Under the pieces are notes generated by a model that ran no database searches, was not told the DNA's origin, and saw only the letters and a list, made by a program, of their open reading frames with translations. 64,000 bases of DNA from Kalmusia sp. IMI 367209 (Eukaryota; Ascomycota; Dothideomycetes; Pleosporales; Didymosphaeriaceae), in assembly GCA_027946365.1 (NCBI GenBank), contig JAPEUQ010000003.1:930001-994000 (forward strand). The letters are read 5' to 3'. This document shows, in pieces, positions 1 through 12,800 of this stretch. A program made the position numbers and the translations under genes. The stretch's first letter is position 1; each line of letters opens with the position of its first letter.

Positions 1-166
1 TATGTACTTGTAACTGCCAAAGAAAGGAAAATTATGTACAAGAGAAGCTTACGAAACAATGATAGATAAACGAGTGGAATTGCTGATCGAAGTAGGGTGA
101 CGAGCCAACCAGGGATATGGGGGGACGTTGGGATATGGACATGAGTGAGGAGTGAGATGATGCTCT
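1..166. other. intergenic, downstream of multicopper oxidase gene
   Basis: Short stretch holding the presumed 3' untranslated region of the minus-strand multicopper oxidase gene. I see no other feature in it. Confidence 0.4.
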
Positions 167-2504
167 TCACATCATGAAGCGCCTGAAGCGGGGAATTGGG
201 CCTGGCGCGCTTCGCTTCTGCGCTGATCCATCCGCCCAGGCCTCTTCAAGAGCGGCTTCAACCTGGGCCAATTCGCTATAAGGCTGCTGTCGCGCAATCT
301 CTTGGACTCTAGCGGTGATGGCCTGCTGCGTGAACGGTCCAGATCGGTTGTCCACGTCGGTACGAAGATATGGCCTCGCCGACCAGCGGGGGTCCTCAGG
401 ATCACCAAAGTCCGTCTCCTCGGTGTAGCCAAAGTCTTGCAGCTTCGTGACGTTAAAAGCGGCCATCATATCCTGATCCTCATGGATAAGATTGTGGCAG
501 TGGAACATGTATACGCCGTTCCAGGGAGCGTAGTGGGCTTCGACAAGTACGACCTCGTTCTTTCCGAGCCAGACAACGTCTTTAAGACCAGCAGATTCAT
601 ACGCTTCCACTCCACGTCCATTGCGTTGGAGCACCTTGAAGTCGACAAGATGGACGTGAATGGGATGGGTCCAGCCACCAGATGAGTTCTCAAGTTCCCA
701 AATCTCGACCTTGCCACGTGGAACGGAGGCGAGCACTCTGTTAGCTGCATCGGCAAATCCAACATTATTGATTTGCCATTCGCCATTCGAGCGATGGAAG
801 CGGAAGTGATGGTCTATGCCTGAAGAAGCGGGCGGGAACGGTACATTGCGCAAAGACGCTGGAACGGTAGAAGCGTCGCTCACAGGAGTACTGCTAACGA
901 CGAACTTCATGATCTTATCGGTGTTCTCGTATTCCTCATCGACGGCGACTGAAAGGATGCACCATTAGTAACACAGTCATCGCAAGGATCGTAAACTTTA
1001 GGAGTACTCACTACCACCGGCATCCTGAATGTTTCGGAGAAAGATGGTCTGACCCGCGTACTGCGAGAAATCGAAAACGACCTCATAGCGTTCAGCAACC
1101 GCCACTTTGAGGTCACTGGTCTGGACTGGAGCTTGTAGGAGTCCGGCATCGGACGCAATAACCTTGAAAGGAATCTTGGTGTTTGTTGCTGTAGATTTTA
1201 CAAAGAACACATCGAAATTGCGAGATACGGCAGCGTTAAGGAAGCGAAATCGGTACTTGCGAGGCTGGACATTGAAGAATGGCCAAGGCTGACCGTTGAC
1301 ATGGATTACATCACCCCAACTACGCAGAAATAAGTTAGTATGATTCAACAAAGGTTGCGATAGATACTCACAAGCTAGTGTCTTCTCCAGCGGTGCTCTT
1401 CAGCGTACCGTCCGAGTTGTATTGCTTGGAAGTCAGCACAAGCGGGATATCCTGTTGGCCATAACCGGAAGGAAGTCCGAGCGCATCCTCGGCAGAATCA
1501 GTGATGAGGTATACACCAGCCTGGCCGAAGTACGCATTTTCTGCCTAAAATAGCGGTCACGGAGTTAGTGTAGTTCAAGGAAGTAGGTATAGGTGCCGCA
1601 TATGTGTCTCAGTCAAGCGAGAAAAGTCTTTCTTTCCTAACTAAGAAACATACTTCACACACAGGTCTTACGTACCGTGAAATGCAAAGCATGGTCGTGG
1701 TACCACAACATCCGAGCGGATTGGAAGTTGGGATAGTAGTAGTCTTTGTATTGCCCAGGGTTGGTAATCTACAATGGAAGGGTGTGGTGAGCTAAAGTCT
1801 AGCGGATGGTACAGCTTCAGGTCATGTTATCCTTACAGTATGTCATGTCAAGATCAATTTGACAAAGACGGACTGCACGGAAAGTGATAGCTGGGGTTTT
1901 TGAGTGACTTACATCAGCTGCCCACCCGTCGAATGGAGCACGAGAGGGAGACCCGTGCAAATGAACCGAGTTTTCGCGGTCACTACCGATTATGGGTCAG
2001 CTGATGCTCACATGCACTGGGTCTCTAAAAAGACTTACGCATTGTTTACGAACCGCACCACACTCTCCGTGCCCTTCGGAACGATGATAGTCGGTCCAGG
2101 AGATTTTCCATCATACCCTACGAGCCGAGCGGGCCCAAGGTTTGGATAAACTTGCTGAGTCAACGGCTTGATCTCGAACTCATAGTACCAGATCTCCTTC
2201 CCGGTGACCGGATTAGTGATCTTCCTACGAGGAGTTAGTGTATTGACAGACGGGCTAAGGAGTGTCAGAACGCTTACTGCTTCGGAACAGCAACATCGGG
2301 AATTGGAAGAGCTTTCTGATAGAGCGTATACGCAGGACTGCCAGAATCCTTCTTTGCTTGGAAAGAATCAGCAGGATCGTCTTCGACAATCTGCGCAAGA
2401 GCAGAAGACTCGGCGGCTGGAATCTCGGTCGCAAATTGTCCCTGGACCAGACAAGACGAGGCGAGTGTAAGAGCCAGTGTAGCTCGTGCGAGTTTGGATA
2501 ACAT
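167..2504 (-). CDS. multicopper oxidase, bilirubin-oxidase-like, secreted
   Basis: Seven exons on the minus strand: 2504-2278, 2224-2039, 1982-1913, 1768-1676, 1544-1372, 1319-1012 and 948-167. They sum to 612 codons plus stop with GT-AG introns. The chosen ATG (2504) begins a good signal peptide (about residues 1-22, ending SCLVQG); an in-frame ATG 48 nt upstream is possible but weaker. All four copper-ligand motifs are present: HLHG (about 145-148), WYHDHA (about 183-188), HPIHVH (about 447-452) and HCHNLIHEDQDMM (about 502-514). The methionine in the last motif is the expected axial type-1 copper ligand. This HCH...DMM form is typical of bilirubin oxidases, not classical laccases. Such enzymes oxidise phenolic or tetrapyrrole substrates and reduce oxygen to water outside the cell. 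The natural substrate cannot be read from sequence. The enzyme looks intact. Confidence 0.88.
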
Positions 2505-2592
2505 GTTGGATAAGAATATTGATAATAATAAAGTGAGAGGATATTCGACCACAGCCGAGAAGTTGAGGCTTGATGACCTTGAAAGAGGCCAT

Positions 2593-5500
2593 CGTATTAG
2601 TATTTATGTTCTATTCACTGACCCTGGATAGTCGTCCCCTCCCCTCACGAGCTTCGATATCCGAGTCTCGCCCGCTCTTGCCGCTGTGTCCTTCCAACTC
2701 TCCCAGGGTTAAGGGAGTCACACTGCATCGTACTATTGATTCTGCCTGCACGGCGTTCTAGTCGAGCAAGCCCTGACCTCGCTACCCAGGCGCTTGAGGG
2801 CGGAGGTAGAGCCAACATCTATTTTTCGACCCTCGTGGCCTACGGCATCATGGTTCAGACATGCTATTGGACATGTGCTGAATTCCGAGCGCCTCACGGT
2901 GTTGAGGGATCGTGACTAAACTGTCCAAGACTTCTCGTGTACAGGGACCACGCGAGGCAACCTTCAGAAGGCCAAGACGCGAAATGCAGGAGGAGCTTGA
3001 GGCTTCCAGACAGCTGGGTCAACACATCTAGGAGTTCATGCCGTTTGGGGAGAGTCATACCCGGTGCTGCACCCTCACATACAACTGAGTGTCTATTACG
3101 TCCATGAGGGTGAGAACGTCGTCGGTTCTTCATCAGCCTGTGTTGAAGTTGGTAACCTTCATTGAAGCAAAAGATATGAGAATCTCCATACTACCAGTTC
3201 AATACCTATGTTAGAGGCTACGGAGTGCCGTGGGCATAAGCTCGTTTGCCACGCGCCGTACAACTGCGGCAAGTTCTTGTCTCTCTTGGCCTACCATCGG
3301 ATTGGATGTTGATTCCACCGCCAAGTAGAATCGGACTTATGTCTCAACGAGTTCGGTGAACGAGCGAATCTGGCTGAGCATCGACCAGCAGGTGGAGCCA
3401 TCACAAGCCTCCGGACCCTGAAGAAGCTATCTCCTGACGGAAAGTCCTTGTTGCTTTCGCGTGCTGCTGCACGATGTAGAGCTTGGCAGCACCGGACGTG
3501 ATAGGGGAACGGTTCGTCAGACCTCGTAGCCAAGAAAGAGGCTTGAAGAAGTCGATGTGCTAGTGGCACAGCCACTAGACAGGCAGACAGCAGCCTTGTT
3601 GGTGGTGAAGAGGAATCCCCAGACTCCTCAACCGCCTTGATACCTGCAGTCCTCGAACAACATTCTGGAGATGCATTCGAAATTGAGTAAACGCAGGCCA
3701 CACAATACACCTGAAAACTGTCTCCGAACTTTGATCCTATGGGTAGACTACGCCTCGGTACAAGAGGCCCTCTAAGTTTCGGATCCAGGCAAGGAGCTCT
3801 TCTGCCTGGAAATACGTCGCCACTGCGCCCCAAAGCTGAATAGGATAAGCTGACAAGCCTATAGTTGACCCAGTCGACTAAAGCGCCGATTAGGGCAACA
3901 CTGACCTTGCGATGGCCAAGCTTCACTAACGGGGATACCACGAGTCTCGACCCTGGAGATGCAATTTCTCAGTGTCATGAAACTCCTTGACCAGTGACGC
4001 GGGGAAGACGGGGAGTAAGGCGAACCTGGGAACGGCCCGCTGCCGCTGATGGATTAGTATCAGGCGGCATGCACTGCACAGAACTAGTGATGAAAAAACC
4101 CAGGCTGGCGGATTCGCTTCAGGGTAGTGGCGGACCGAATAGGTAGGGACCTGCTGTATAACTCAAATAACAGTTGACGGAATCTAGATCGGTAGTTTCA
4201 CGAGATTGGTTTCGTGGGTGTGAGATGTAAGGGCAGACTTGGGATACGGCAGAGGCGAACACGACGAGAAAGCCACATGATACTCCTCAGGCCGTACCTG
4301 TGCTTCTCATCACACGCTTATCTAGCTTAAGACCTCGCAAGCAACGAAGGCGAGCCAGCCGCAAATACCGGTGTGCAGGCACGGGTGGCATACTAGGAAA
4401 TACGCCTAAACCGCATCTCCTGGCATCGGCCTATGCAGCGTTCGCAATGCACGAACACGCACTCGGATCCCAGTAGAAGAACCTTGACCCGTCTCAGATG
4501 ACACGGATTGCAAAGCATCAACAAGCAGCGGACATTGTCCTTCCACGTTCCCAGGTGGTTGTCGGCAGTGCTCCGCCAAGTATCGCCATCCGTTCCTTCG
4601 GGTCGTTACCACGAAAGATCCCATGTTCCTGCGCCAACGCCACACGCTCGTATTCCACGCGCGTCCCGCCAGCTCCGGTGATAACCTCACCTACCAATCC
4701 CAACGCCGTACAAGTGATCACCATTCTTTCTGTCTCCGGACCAAGTGAGTCTTGGCAAACTAAAACGCGGAGCAGGATTCCGCGTATGCATACCAATACT
4801 ATGGGACATGCAGAGGCGAGTGCTAGTTTCGGCACTATGGGAAGCTATTAGGGGACATATACACGAATGCATGCGGGAACGCAAACCTGGATGCGACATG
4901 GTTTCTAAACATGGTCACAAGAGCGTGCATGACGGCAAGACACGTGCGCGGAGTTGCACTTGGGGACGATAGCGAACACGAACATGGCGAGTACGGCCTG
5001 TGGGCTCAGCTTGTACGGTAGGCAGGGCAGCCACACGGGGCGGACTTGGACCCGGTTGGGGGCTTCTCAGTTAGCCATGCGGATCGTAGCGGAAGAGCTG
5101 AAGGATGGCATTTTAGAACGCGAGTATGTGTAGAGGAGGTCGGCTTGCGAAACCGGAGTTGCTCGTGTCCACTGTTGCTGACAGTCACGACACCACCAAC
5201 TGTTTTGGACCCTGAATACTGGGACACTCTTCGGAAATTAACGGGTCCACATAGGACACGGTTGCTCTCAAGTGCACCTTGCTAGAATCCATGTTCGCGC
5301 AGAGTAGGGGAGCGGAGACCCTAGGCAGTACACTTATACTAATGTCAGTGAAGTCGGGCTTATTACTTTAAGGATACTTCAATAACATAGAAAAGCTAAC
5401 CACAAAGGTATCTATATCACTACTTCGCTGTCTATAGTGAGATGTTCGCAGCCAATGATGGAACTACTTTAAAGCACGGCAGCTGGCCGAACCACAGTTT

Positions 5501-6309
5501 TGGGACTAAATATGCTTTAGACATCGGCTTTAATGTAAAGGTGTTTAACCCGGTGCCTACATTCAAAACCTAGTTCCACCGATAGACCTATTCGGAATTA
5601 GATAACTGCTCCGATGTAAGAGCTACAAGACCTCGAGATTTCCAACATTATACCCCAGAGGATGCAAAGTCACATCTGCCCTTTATTTCCATAGAGCACG
5701 AGAGATGTCATTGTTACCCTTCGCGTCTATTGTCCTTCAGGCTACCCGCGCCTTTTCCCCTAAATCTCATGTAATAGTGCAATCGTAATATCCCAGTTGA
5801 CCCTACCATCTTGACCATTCCGTTCTGATGTACTCTTTATGCCGATCCGGAACGTCGATCCCACCGATCAACACGCCGATCTTATACACATTGTCTCTGG
5901 TGGGCACTGCCACCAACGCAGCATGGGAGGACCTTGACTTGATCTAAGTTGCTTGTTCCGACATAGACCCAGATCTTCCCCGCAGGCGGCCGCTACTAGT
6001 CATAGAAGAAAAACCTGAATATGTATTGTGGGCCGAGTGACCGTGTTAAAAACGGAATTCGATAGTTCTTACGATTTGAGAAACATCCATGTAAGCCTTC
6101 TCAAAGGTTGGAGCCTGATGCAGTGAGAACAAAGTACCACCAACAGATACAATCAATCTGGAAAATGAGCTTTCGAACCATCAAGCTCATCAGTTGATGT
6201 GCAAAAGTCAAGTTCTACCTCTCCAAAGATCTTGTTACTCATGCTTTCAATGTACCAGACCTTCCACGATCCTCCTCTCCCCTACGCACTGCCTCACCCA
6301 TGACCCACC
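2593..6309. other. 3.7-kb gene-poor stretch, no supported gene
   Basis: This segment has ordinary base composition, unlike the AT-rich block at 24-29 kb, but I find no gene model. The longest open frame is antisense at 3291-3941; it starts with GTG and has no recognisable domain. Frames near 3335-3500 (+) and 4518-4835 (-) read like fragments of protein, but stops interrupt them and I see no consistent splice sites. It may hold a decayed gene or mobile-element remnant, or be plain intergenic DNA. Confidence 0.4.
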
Positions 6310-7642
6310 TCACCCCGTCCTCAGCACCAACCTATCCTCTCCCTCCTTCATCAGGCCCTTCAAACTCTGATACACGGTCTCCTCATAAGGCCTCTTCGCC
6401 CCGCCCCCCACCAATTCATCCAAGAACGCCTCAAAAGAAATGGGGTTCAACTCCGGGTACAACTCCCGCGCATCCAGATAGCCCAGGTACTTTGCGTTGG
6501 CCAGGGTGCCGTCCTCCCGAATGAATTTCGAGATGTTATACTCGGCGCCAGTGCGGGATATCCAAGCCATGGGATTCGTGGGGTCGGACTGGAGAGTCTC
6601 GTTGACGCGTTGGAGGGCAGCTTCGAGCTGTTCTTTAGACACCTATGAATGACGATAAGCCATAGTAACACACTAAAAAAGCTGCCAGATGAAGTGGGCG
6701 CAGTGGGCATCTTACATGGTCCACCTCGACCTTCTCCCCTGTCTTCTTCTCAATAAGAGCAATCGCTTCGTTCTGGCTGATCTCGTCGGCCCACGCAACT
6801 ACCTTCTGGTTTAGAGTCCTTTCGTCTTGCACGATCCGCGCAACGAAGCGCCCAATGTCGCGCTTGTCTGAGATGAGCGTTTTCCCTTCTCCGTCACCGT
6901 ATACCTCCGGTCTATCGAATATCAGCGCGTAATCCAGTCTCCCGCTCGGGACGCGGAACCAGCTCAACTGGTGCCAGTAGCCCACGTCGATGATGGTATA
7001 CGGCAAGTGATGTTTCCCTGGGAAAAGTCAGTATATGTGTGACTATTTGTTGTTCATAGAGTCTAGCTAAGCGCACGTACAGATCCGGTAGTGCACCTGC
7101 TCCTTCTCGTCGCGCAGATGCATGATGCCGCCCGGTGGAATGACGCTTGAAAACATGCAGGGCACGAATCGTTTGATGCCCGCGGCAGCGGCGGCGTCGA
7201 CGAGCTGGAGCTGCACAAGGGTATACTGGGCACTGATGGTGCTGATGAGGGTATCGAAGCCTTTGATCGCCTTCGCTAGAACGTTCACGGGGCCGGAAAG
7301 GTCGCCGAGGATGACGGGCAGGCCGCGCTTCTTGAGAGCTTTGACGGCGGGCTTCTCGGCAGAGGACGGTTGCACGAGACAGGATACTTCCTAGTGATGC
7401 ACGTTAGATATCGTTTGGAAGGGGAATACGGCGACAAGACGGGATCGGAGCACAATATCCTTATGGGACTATGTGTTCTGAACCAACTTCGCTCACGGGT
7501 TGTCTATGAGCTTTTGTTCAAGATGATAAGTTCTGGTATGAAGGGGGTCACATACAAAGTTCCCGTCTTCAAGGAGTCCTTCGAGGATATCGCCGCCTGT
7601 TTCGCCGTGTGCGCCAAGTAGGAGGATCTTCTGCTTTACCAT
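6310..7642 (-). CDS. NmrA-like / isoflavone-reductase-family NAD(P)-binding protein
   Basis: Four exons, 7642-7556, 7390-7081, 7017-6716 and 6642-6310, give 343 residues with clean GT-AG introns. The first exon encodes a Rossmann nucleotide-binding turn, LLLGAHGETGGD (about residues 8-19), the GxxGxxG form used by the atypical short-chain dehydrogenase/NmrA group. Further motifs include GFDTLISTISA (end of strand 4) and RFVPCMFSSVIPPGG. The family includes plant isoflavone and pinoresinol reductases and fungal redox sensors such as NmrA. Fungal members of this length are often annotated as aromatic-alcohol or isoflavone reductases. Whether this one is catalytic or a redox sensor cannot be decided here. 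It stands alone, with no clear partner gene nearby. Confidence 0.8.
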
Positions 7643-8375
7643 TGTTGTTCACGCAATCGATGTATTCAACACTTTTGTTCTGTGTCCTTTGATGTATAGT
7701 TCGCTTCCTCATATATACGAGGCTACAAGTGCAAATCTGACGTGCAAGCATTTCTAATTCTGACCTGAATTCGCCAATCGGATGATCATCACACCTTCGG
7801 CTGGGTGTATGTGGGGTTAGCGGAATTAATATCATTTTGCACATCAACATTCAGCTTCACGATTGTGCTACTGAAAGGGAGTTGAGGGTTGAGGGTGGTA
7901 CTGGCGACAGCTCTATGAAGGTCCGGGGGAAAGCGGAGGAATTGTGACCCGTTCTTCTCTTCTCCCCGTGGGAAGAAAATCGGACTAAAAGATACAGTGT
8001 CCACGTAGGTCCAATGGTAGTACCGGAAATTAGGCGTGGCGACAGACTGGTGTGACTCGTATGCACCTGGCGGGTGAATAAACGGACGAAAGTACCGCGA
8101 CGAAAATACTGCACACGCGTACCGCTGATGATGCGACTGCCTCTCGGATAAATTTCGAACACCAAGCTCAACAGTAGCAATAGTATGCGATAGCGTGCTT
8201 CCTAGAGTGAATGCGCATTTCAAAACACAAGCGACTTGAAGGAGACGAAAAGAAGCTAGAATGGTGAACATGCCATAGCCGCTACAAACCAGACCTATAC
8301 AACGCCTGATGCCGATGCTCTCATACATGTTACAAAATGTACAATTGTCCTTTCTCGATGATATTACCAACGAGA
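7643..8375. other. intergenic between NmrA-like gene and BIG1-like gene
   Basis: About 730 bp containing the promoter side of the NmrA-like gene and the 3' end of the BIG1-like gene (both minus strand). Open frames here are shadows without domains. Nothing else is seen. Confidence 0.4.
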
Positions 8376-9359
8376 TTACTGCTTCCTCTGAGCAGCCGGA
8401 CCCATCTCCTTGCTAAAAGCGAAATACGACACCTCCAGACTCAAGAGTGCCTTAACACCGACGACAACGATGAGGAACAGCGGGATAATGGCGGAGAAGG
8501 CCATGAAGAGCCCCGGTGTGAAGTACTGATACCTCTCGAAAAGACCAGACCGATTGTACGCATCAGTCTGATTGGACGCAGCACGCTTGTGAACAGAGAG
8601 GTCGCGCTTGAGCTCCATCTGCACTGCTCCACCGAAGGGGTCATCCATTTCGTATGGCGGATGCTCTGCTTGGTACTCGGTCTGGGGCGTAGAGGTATAA
8701 ATGACAGTGAAGTCCTCGAAATCAGCGTATTTGGAGATGAGCTGCTGGAGCTCCCAATCTGAGTAGAGTGAGCCAGGGTCCAGCTCATTTCTGCTATAAC
8801 TGCTTACCCCATTGTCCCAGTTGGGCTGGTCGAAGCTCCCGGTCTGCTGGGGGCGATGCAAATGAGACTTCTACGACGCGCTGCCTGTCGTCATCGGATG
8901 CGGTCTTGCCTCCAGCCAGCACTTCAGCCCCGCATGTGCGCCGAAGATAGTCAGCAACCGCCGAGCCCGCGGAGTCGTGTTCAATGACCTCTGGAACGAT
9001 CATGGTGCTCTTCACATATTCGGTCTCGCCGCCCAAATGTCTGGCTAACCGCGGTGCAGCGCGGCTTGTGTCAACGAAGTCGGCGGAGGAGACGCCGTTT
9101 TGTCGCACGACAAAGTACGTCTTAGTAGGGCATCCTTGAAGGGCCGAGGTCATCTGGTCGACAACACTGTTCGCCTGCGCGACGTCGGCATCGTCGGCGG
9201 GGAGGTTCAAGCTGTAGCTGTTAGCCTGGAGAAGTCGCTCCCGAGGGGCTCTGGCACGCACTCGGCGGTGGAGTAGAGGAAGTAGGGCGACGTATTGCGA
9301 AAGGCGAAAGCAGACGGCAGGGAGGCCAGTGCAAGGGCGCCGAGCAATGACTTTGCCAT
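8376..9359 (-). CDS. BIG1: BIG1/VOA1-type ER membrane protein
   Basis: Three exons, 9359-9262, 9211-8808 and 8758-8376, give 294 residues. Intron 1 (50 nt, donor GTGCGT, CTAAC branch site) and intron 2 (49 nt) both restore frame. The protein begins with a signal peptide (ending about SAFAF, residue 20), followed by a lumenal domain. It ends with one membrane segment, FMAFSAIIPLFLIVVVGVKA, then the conserved tail SLEVSYFAFSKEMGP and a basic C-terminus (AAQRKQ). This architecture matches yeast Big1 (needed for beta-1,6-glucan in the cell wall) and the related V-ATPase assembly factor Voa1, which share the Ac45/VOA1-type C-terminal segment. Assignment to Big1 or Voa1 is uncertain. The start codon lies 461 bp from the divergent FAP1 start. 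Confidence 0.68.
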
Positions 9360-9820
9360 GGTGACGATGGAGCTGTGATGGAAGAACGCTTGAGGTTGGC
9401 GATGCGATAGCTCCGCGATGCTAGTTGCTTCAAAGTGACCGGGGTTTTGCCGGGAGGCTATGACGCGCGCAGTCCATGAGCACATACACTTTGGACCATC
9501 GAACAGTCACCCAAAAATCATATGGGCCTGCGCCACGCGAGCCGCAAGGCAAGTGGGACTCATGTTGACTCATTTGTGCCGGCAGTCGCTAACCCAAGGC
9601 GCTGTGATATATTCTGTCGTCTACTGTCTGGTTGCTCGCCACTAACCTCCGCCTAACTTTGTAGCCCTCATTTTGTAGCATCTTTCCCATAGTCCCAGCA
9701 CAGGCGACACAGACCGGACTGCAGCAACCTTCGCTCAGTGCTGCACCATTGTTACGCAATCCCATTGCCATACTGGATTTTTCAAAGAGCGCTCTGCATT
9801 CACACCTAATTGAACGCAGC
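9360..9820. promoter_or_regulatory. divergent promoter region, BIG1-like / FAP1
   Basis: A 461-bp gap between two divergent start codons must carry both promoters. I see no strong TATA box or named operator. Confidence 0.4.
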
Positions 9821-12800
9821 ATGTCGGCCGCCAGTGGTGCCGCAGCAGTCACTGCAGGCGCTTCAGAGAGCAATGAGCCGCGTCGACGCCGCCCGCGATT
9901 TCGAAACCGACACGCAGACCGGCCGTCTGCAGGCCCACAACAGCAAGAGACAACGCAGCAGCAAGAGGTGGTGCAACCGCAGGGGAGCACACGCACCCAC
10001 ACCCACAGCGCCACGAGGAGGACGAAATGGCAGAGGGCGGGGTAGAGGAAGGGGCCGCGGACAATCACCCATTGTGAACGCAGACATTGAAGCAGGAGGT
10101 CCTTCAGAGCCTCGATCGCAGAATCGGAGAGGAAGAGGCGGTTTCCAGCACCACCCTAGGGTCCCACCACGAGCGGCGGCGCAATTGGCAGTTGAGCATG
10201 AGGATTCTCCTGTCCCAGCCTCTGGTTTGCAAGCCGACGCACCAGAATTCACTCCTGGTGGACCAGCCGCCCCCCCAACGAACACGCCCACCACGTCAGA
10301 AGAAGCCGCAAGCGCCAAAGTCGACCGCACCCGATATTCCCACTCGCACCCATGAAGATATAGACAATGGACATTATGAGTGCGCTATTTGTACAGAGGA
10401 AGTCAGGAGGACAACAAAGGGCATATGGTCATGTAGGACGTGTTGGATGGTGTTCCACTTGAGCTGTATCAAAAAATGGTCCACCAACGAGGGCTCAGCC
10501 GCTGCGCGACAGCAGGCGCCTGACGGTGAGCTACCACCTCCGAGGCAATGGCGGTGTCCAGGCTGCAACTATCCCAAAGATGAGCTGCCGAGGGTACCTT
10601 CGTGCTGGTGTGAAAAGGAAATGGATCCAAAGTCCCTCCCAGGCCTGCCGCCGTTCTCCTGTGGACAGACATGCGCCCGGCCGCGAGCCTTACCTAAGAA
10701 GTGTCCTCACCCTTGTCCAACGACATGCCATGCTGGACCCTGCCCTCCTTGCTCCTTAATGGGACCTACGCAGCATTGCTTCTGCGGCAAGAAGTCAAGC
10801 ACGCGACGTTGCTTGGACACAGACTATGAGCACGGGTGGAGCTGCGGTACCGTCTGCGGGCAATTGATGCCTTGTGGCGAGCATTACTGTTTGCAGCCAT
10901 GTCATGAAGGGTCTTGTGGTGTTTGTGAGGTGCGTATACCCGCGAGGTGTTACTGCGGGCAAGAAGAGAAGGACATTCTATGCTGCGAGCGAGGGCCAGA
11001 AAGGGACAGTAATCTCTTACACTTGGCTGATGACGGATCATCAACAGTTGAGAGCTGGGTGGGCGTCTTCGAATGCCCGAACGCGTGTGAACGACCCTTC
11101 GATTGTGGGAAGCATTTTTGTCGAAAGACCTGCCACCGACAAGACACCAATCCAGCTCATTGCCCACGTTCGCCCGATGTCGTCTCTCACTGCCCATGTG
11201 GAAAGACACCTCTACGCGAGATCTCGGACATTGCGCGGTCGACGTGTGAGGATCCAATACCGGATTGCTCAAAACCATGTGGAACGACGCTCAACTGCGG
11301 GCACGCATGCCAGCAGAGATGTCACCAAGGCAATTGTCCATCATGCCTACTAACCATGGAGATCAGCTGCCGTTGCGGGAGAACTACCTCGAAAACTGTA
11401 TGCCATCAGGGTGTCGAGGAGCCGCCCCATTGCATGCGGATTTGCCGCACATCACTTAATTGCGGCCGACATGAATGTGGGGAACGCTGCTGCTCGGGGG
11501 AACGAAAAGCTAGCGAGCGGCAGTCGACACGTCGCAAGCACCGACCCATCGACTCTGTGCGGTATCCTCGTGATGATGGCATCGAGGCAGAGCATATTTG
11601 CACCCGACCTTGCGGTCGTCAGCTAAGGTGTGGTAATCCCGACCATCGTTGCCAGGAACTGTGCCACAAGGGTGCGTGTGGCACTTGTCGTGATGTAAGT
11701 AAAACAAAATATCTAATTTTCTTTTGATACACCTGGTACTAACTGTGCAGGCCATATTCGAGGAAATTAGCTGTCATTGCGGCCGCACTGTACTCCAACC
11801 ACCTTTGCCATGCGGTACGAAGCCTCCACCTTGCCGATACGAGTGCGAACGATCAAAGGATTGTGGTCATCCTCAAGTATCACACAATTGCCATGAGGGC
11901 GACGAGAACTGCCCTATATGTCCGTTTCTCACAACGAAATCCTGCCTTTGTGGAAAAAATAAACTCAAAAACCAGCCTTGCCACCTCAACGAAGTCCGTT
12001 GCGCGGAAATTTGTGGAAGGCAACTGGCATGCGGGTCACATCGATGTCGAAAGCAATGTCATCGACCTGGAGAGTGCGAAGAGCCATGCATACAGGCTTG
12101 CGACAAGGAACTGGGCGTCTGCGGTCATCCTTGTATGGCTCCTTGCCACTTTCCAACGCCTTGCAAGGAAGAGAAGCCTTGCCAGCACAAAATCTTGATA
12201 ACCTGCGGATGCCAGCGGATCAAACAAGAAGCCAAATGCAACGCCTCAAATAACAGCGAGGGCAACAACAAGAAAGTATTGAAGTGCGACGACGAGTGTT
12301 CCCGGTTACAGAGGAACCAGATCCTGGCTTCGGCATTGAATATCGACCCAGATCGTCAGGACGATCACGTTCCTTACCAAGCTGATACTTTGAACATGTA
12401 TCAGCGTAACTCGACTTGGGCGGCTGCACAAGAGAAGATCCTCAGGCTTTTTGCAGCAAACCCGGACGAAAAGCGTATGCGATTTAAACCAATGCAACGT
12501 CAGCAACGCGCCTTTATCCACTCGCTTGCAGAAGATTTTGGCCTCGATTCGGAGAGCATGGATCCCGAGCCGCATCGTCACGTCGCCCTTTTCAAGACGC
12601 CGCGCTTCGTAATGGCGCCCATGAAGACCCTGGCTGACTGTGTGCGGATCCGGCAGCGTGAGCGTGCAACCGCAGCAACCACAGCGAGAACAACAAATTC
12701 TTACACCCTTGCATCGCATCCTAAGCCTAATAGCCAACCTGTAGATCCGTACAACGGCTTCCTACTCACGAATCCTCGCTTTGCTCTCACAGTTGAAGAG

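Noticed and set aside
3291..3941. 216-codon minus-strand open frame
   Set aside because: It begins with GTG, has no ATG near its start, no domain and no splice partners. Kept only as part of the gene-poor note.
5986..6000. GCGGCCGCTACTAGT, resembling a cloning-vector NotI-SpeI junction
   Set aside because: The flanking bases do not continue any vector sequence I know. Another NotI site occurs inside FAP1, so chance is the simpler reading.
9749..10045. Separate small gene at the FAP1 N-terminus
   Set aside because: Its sequence is the expected FAP1 N-terminus and joins the next frame after a one-base change, so it is not a separate gene.
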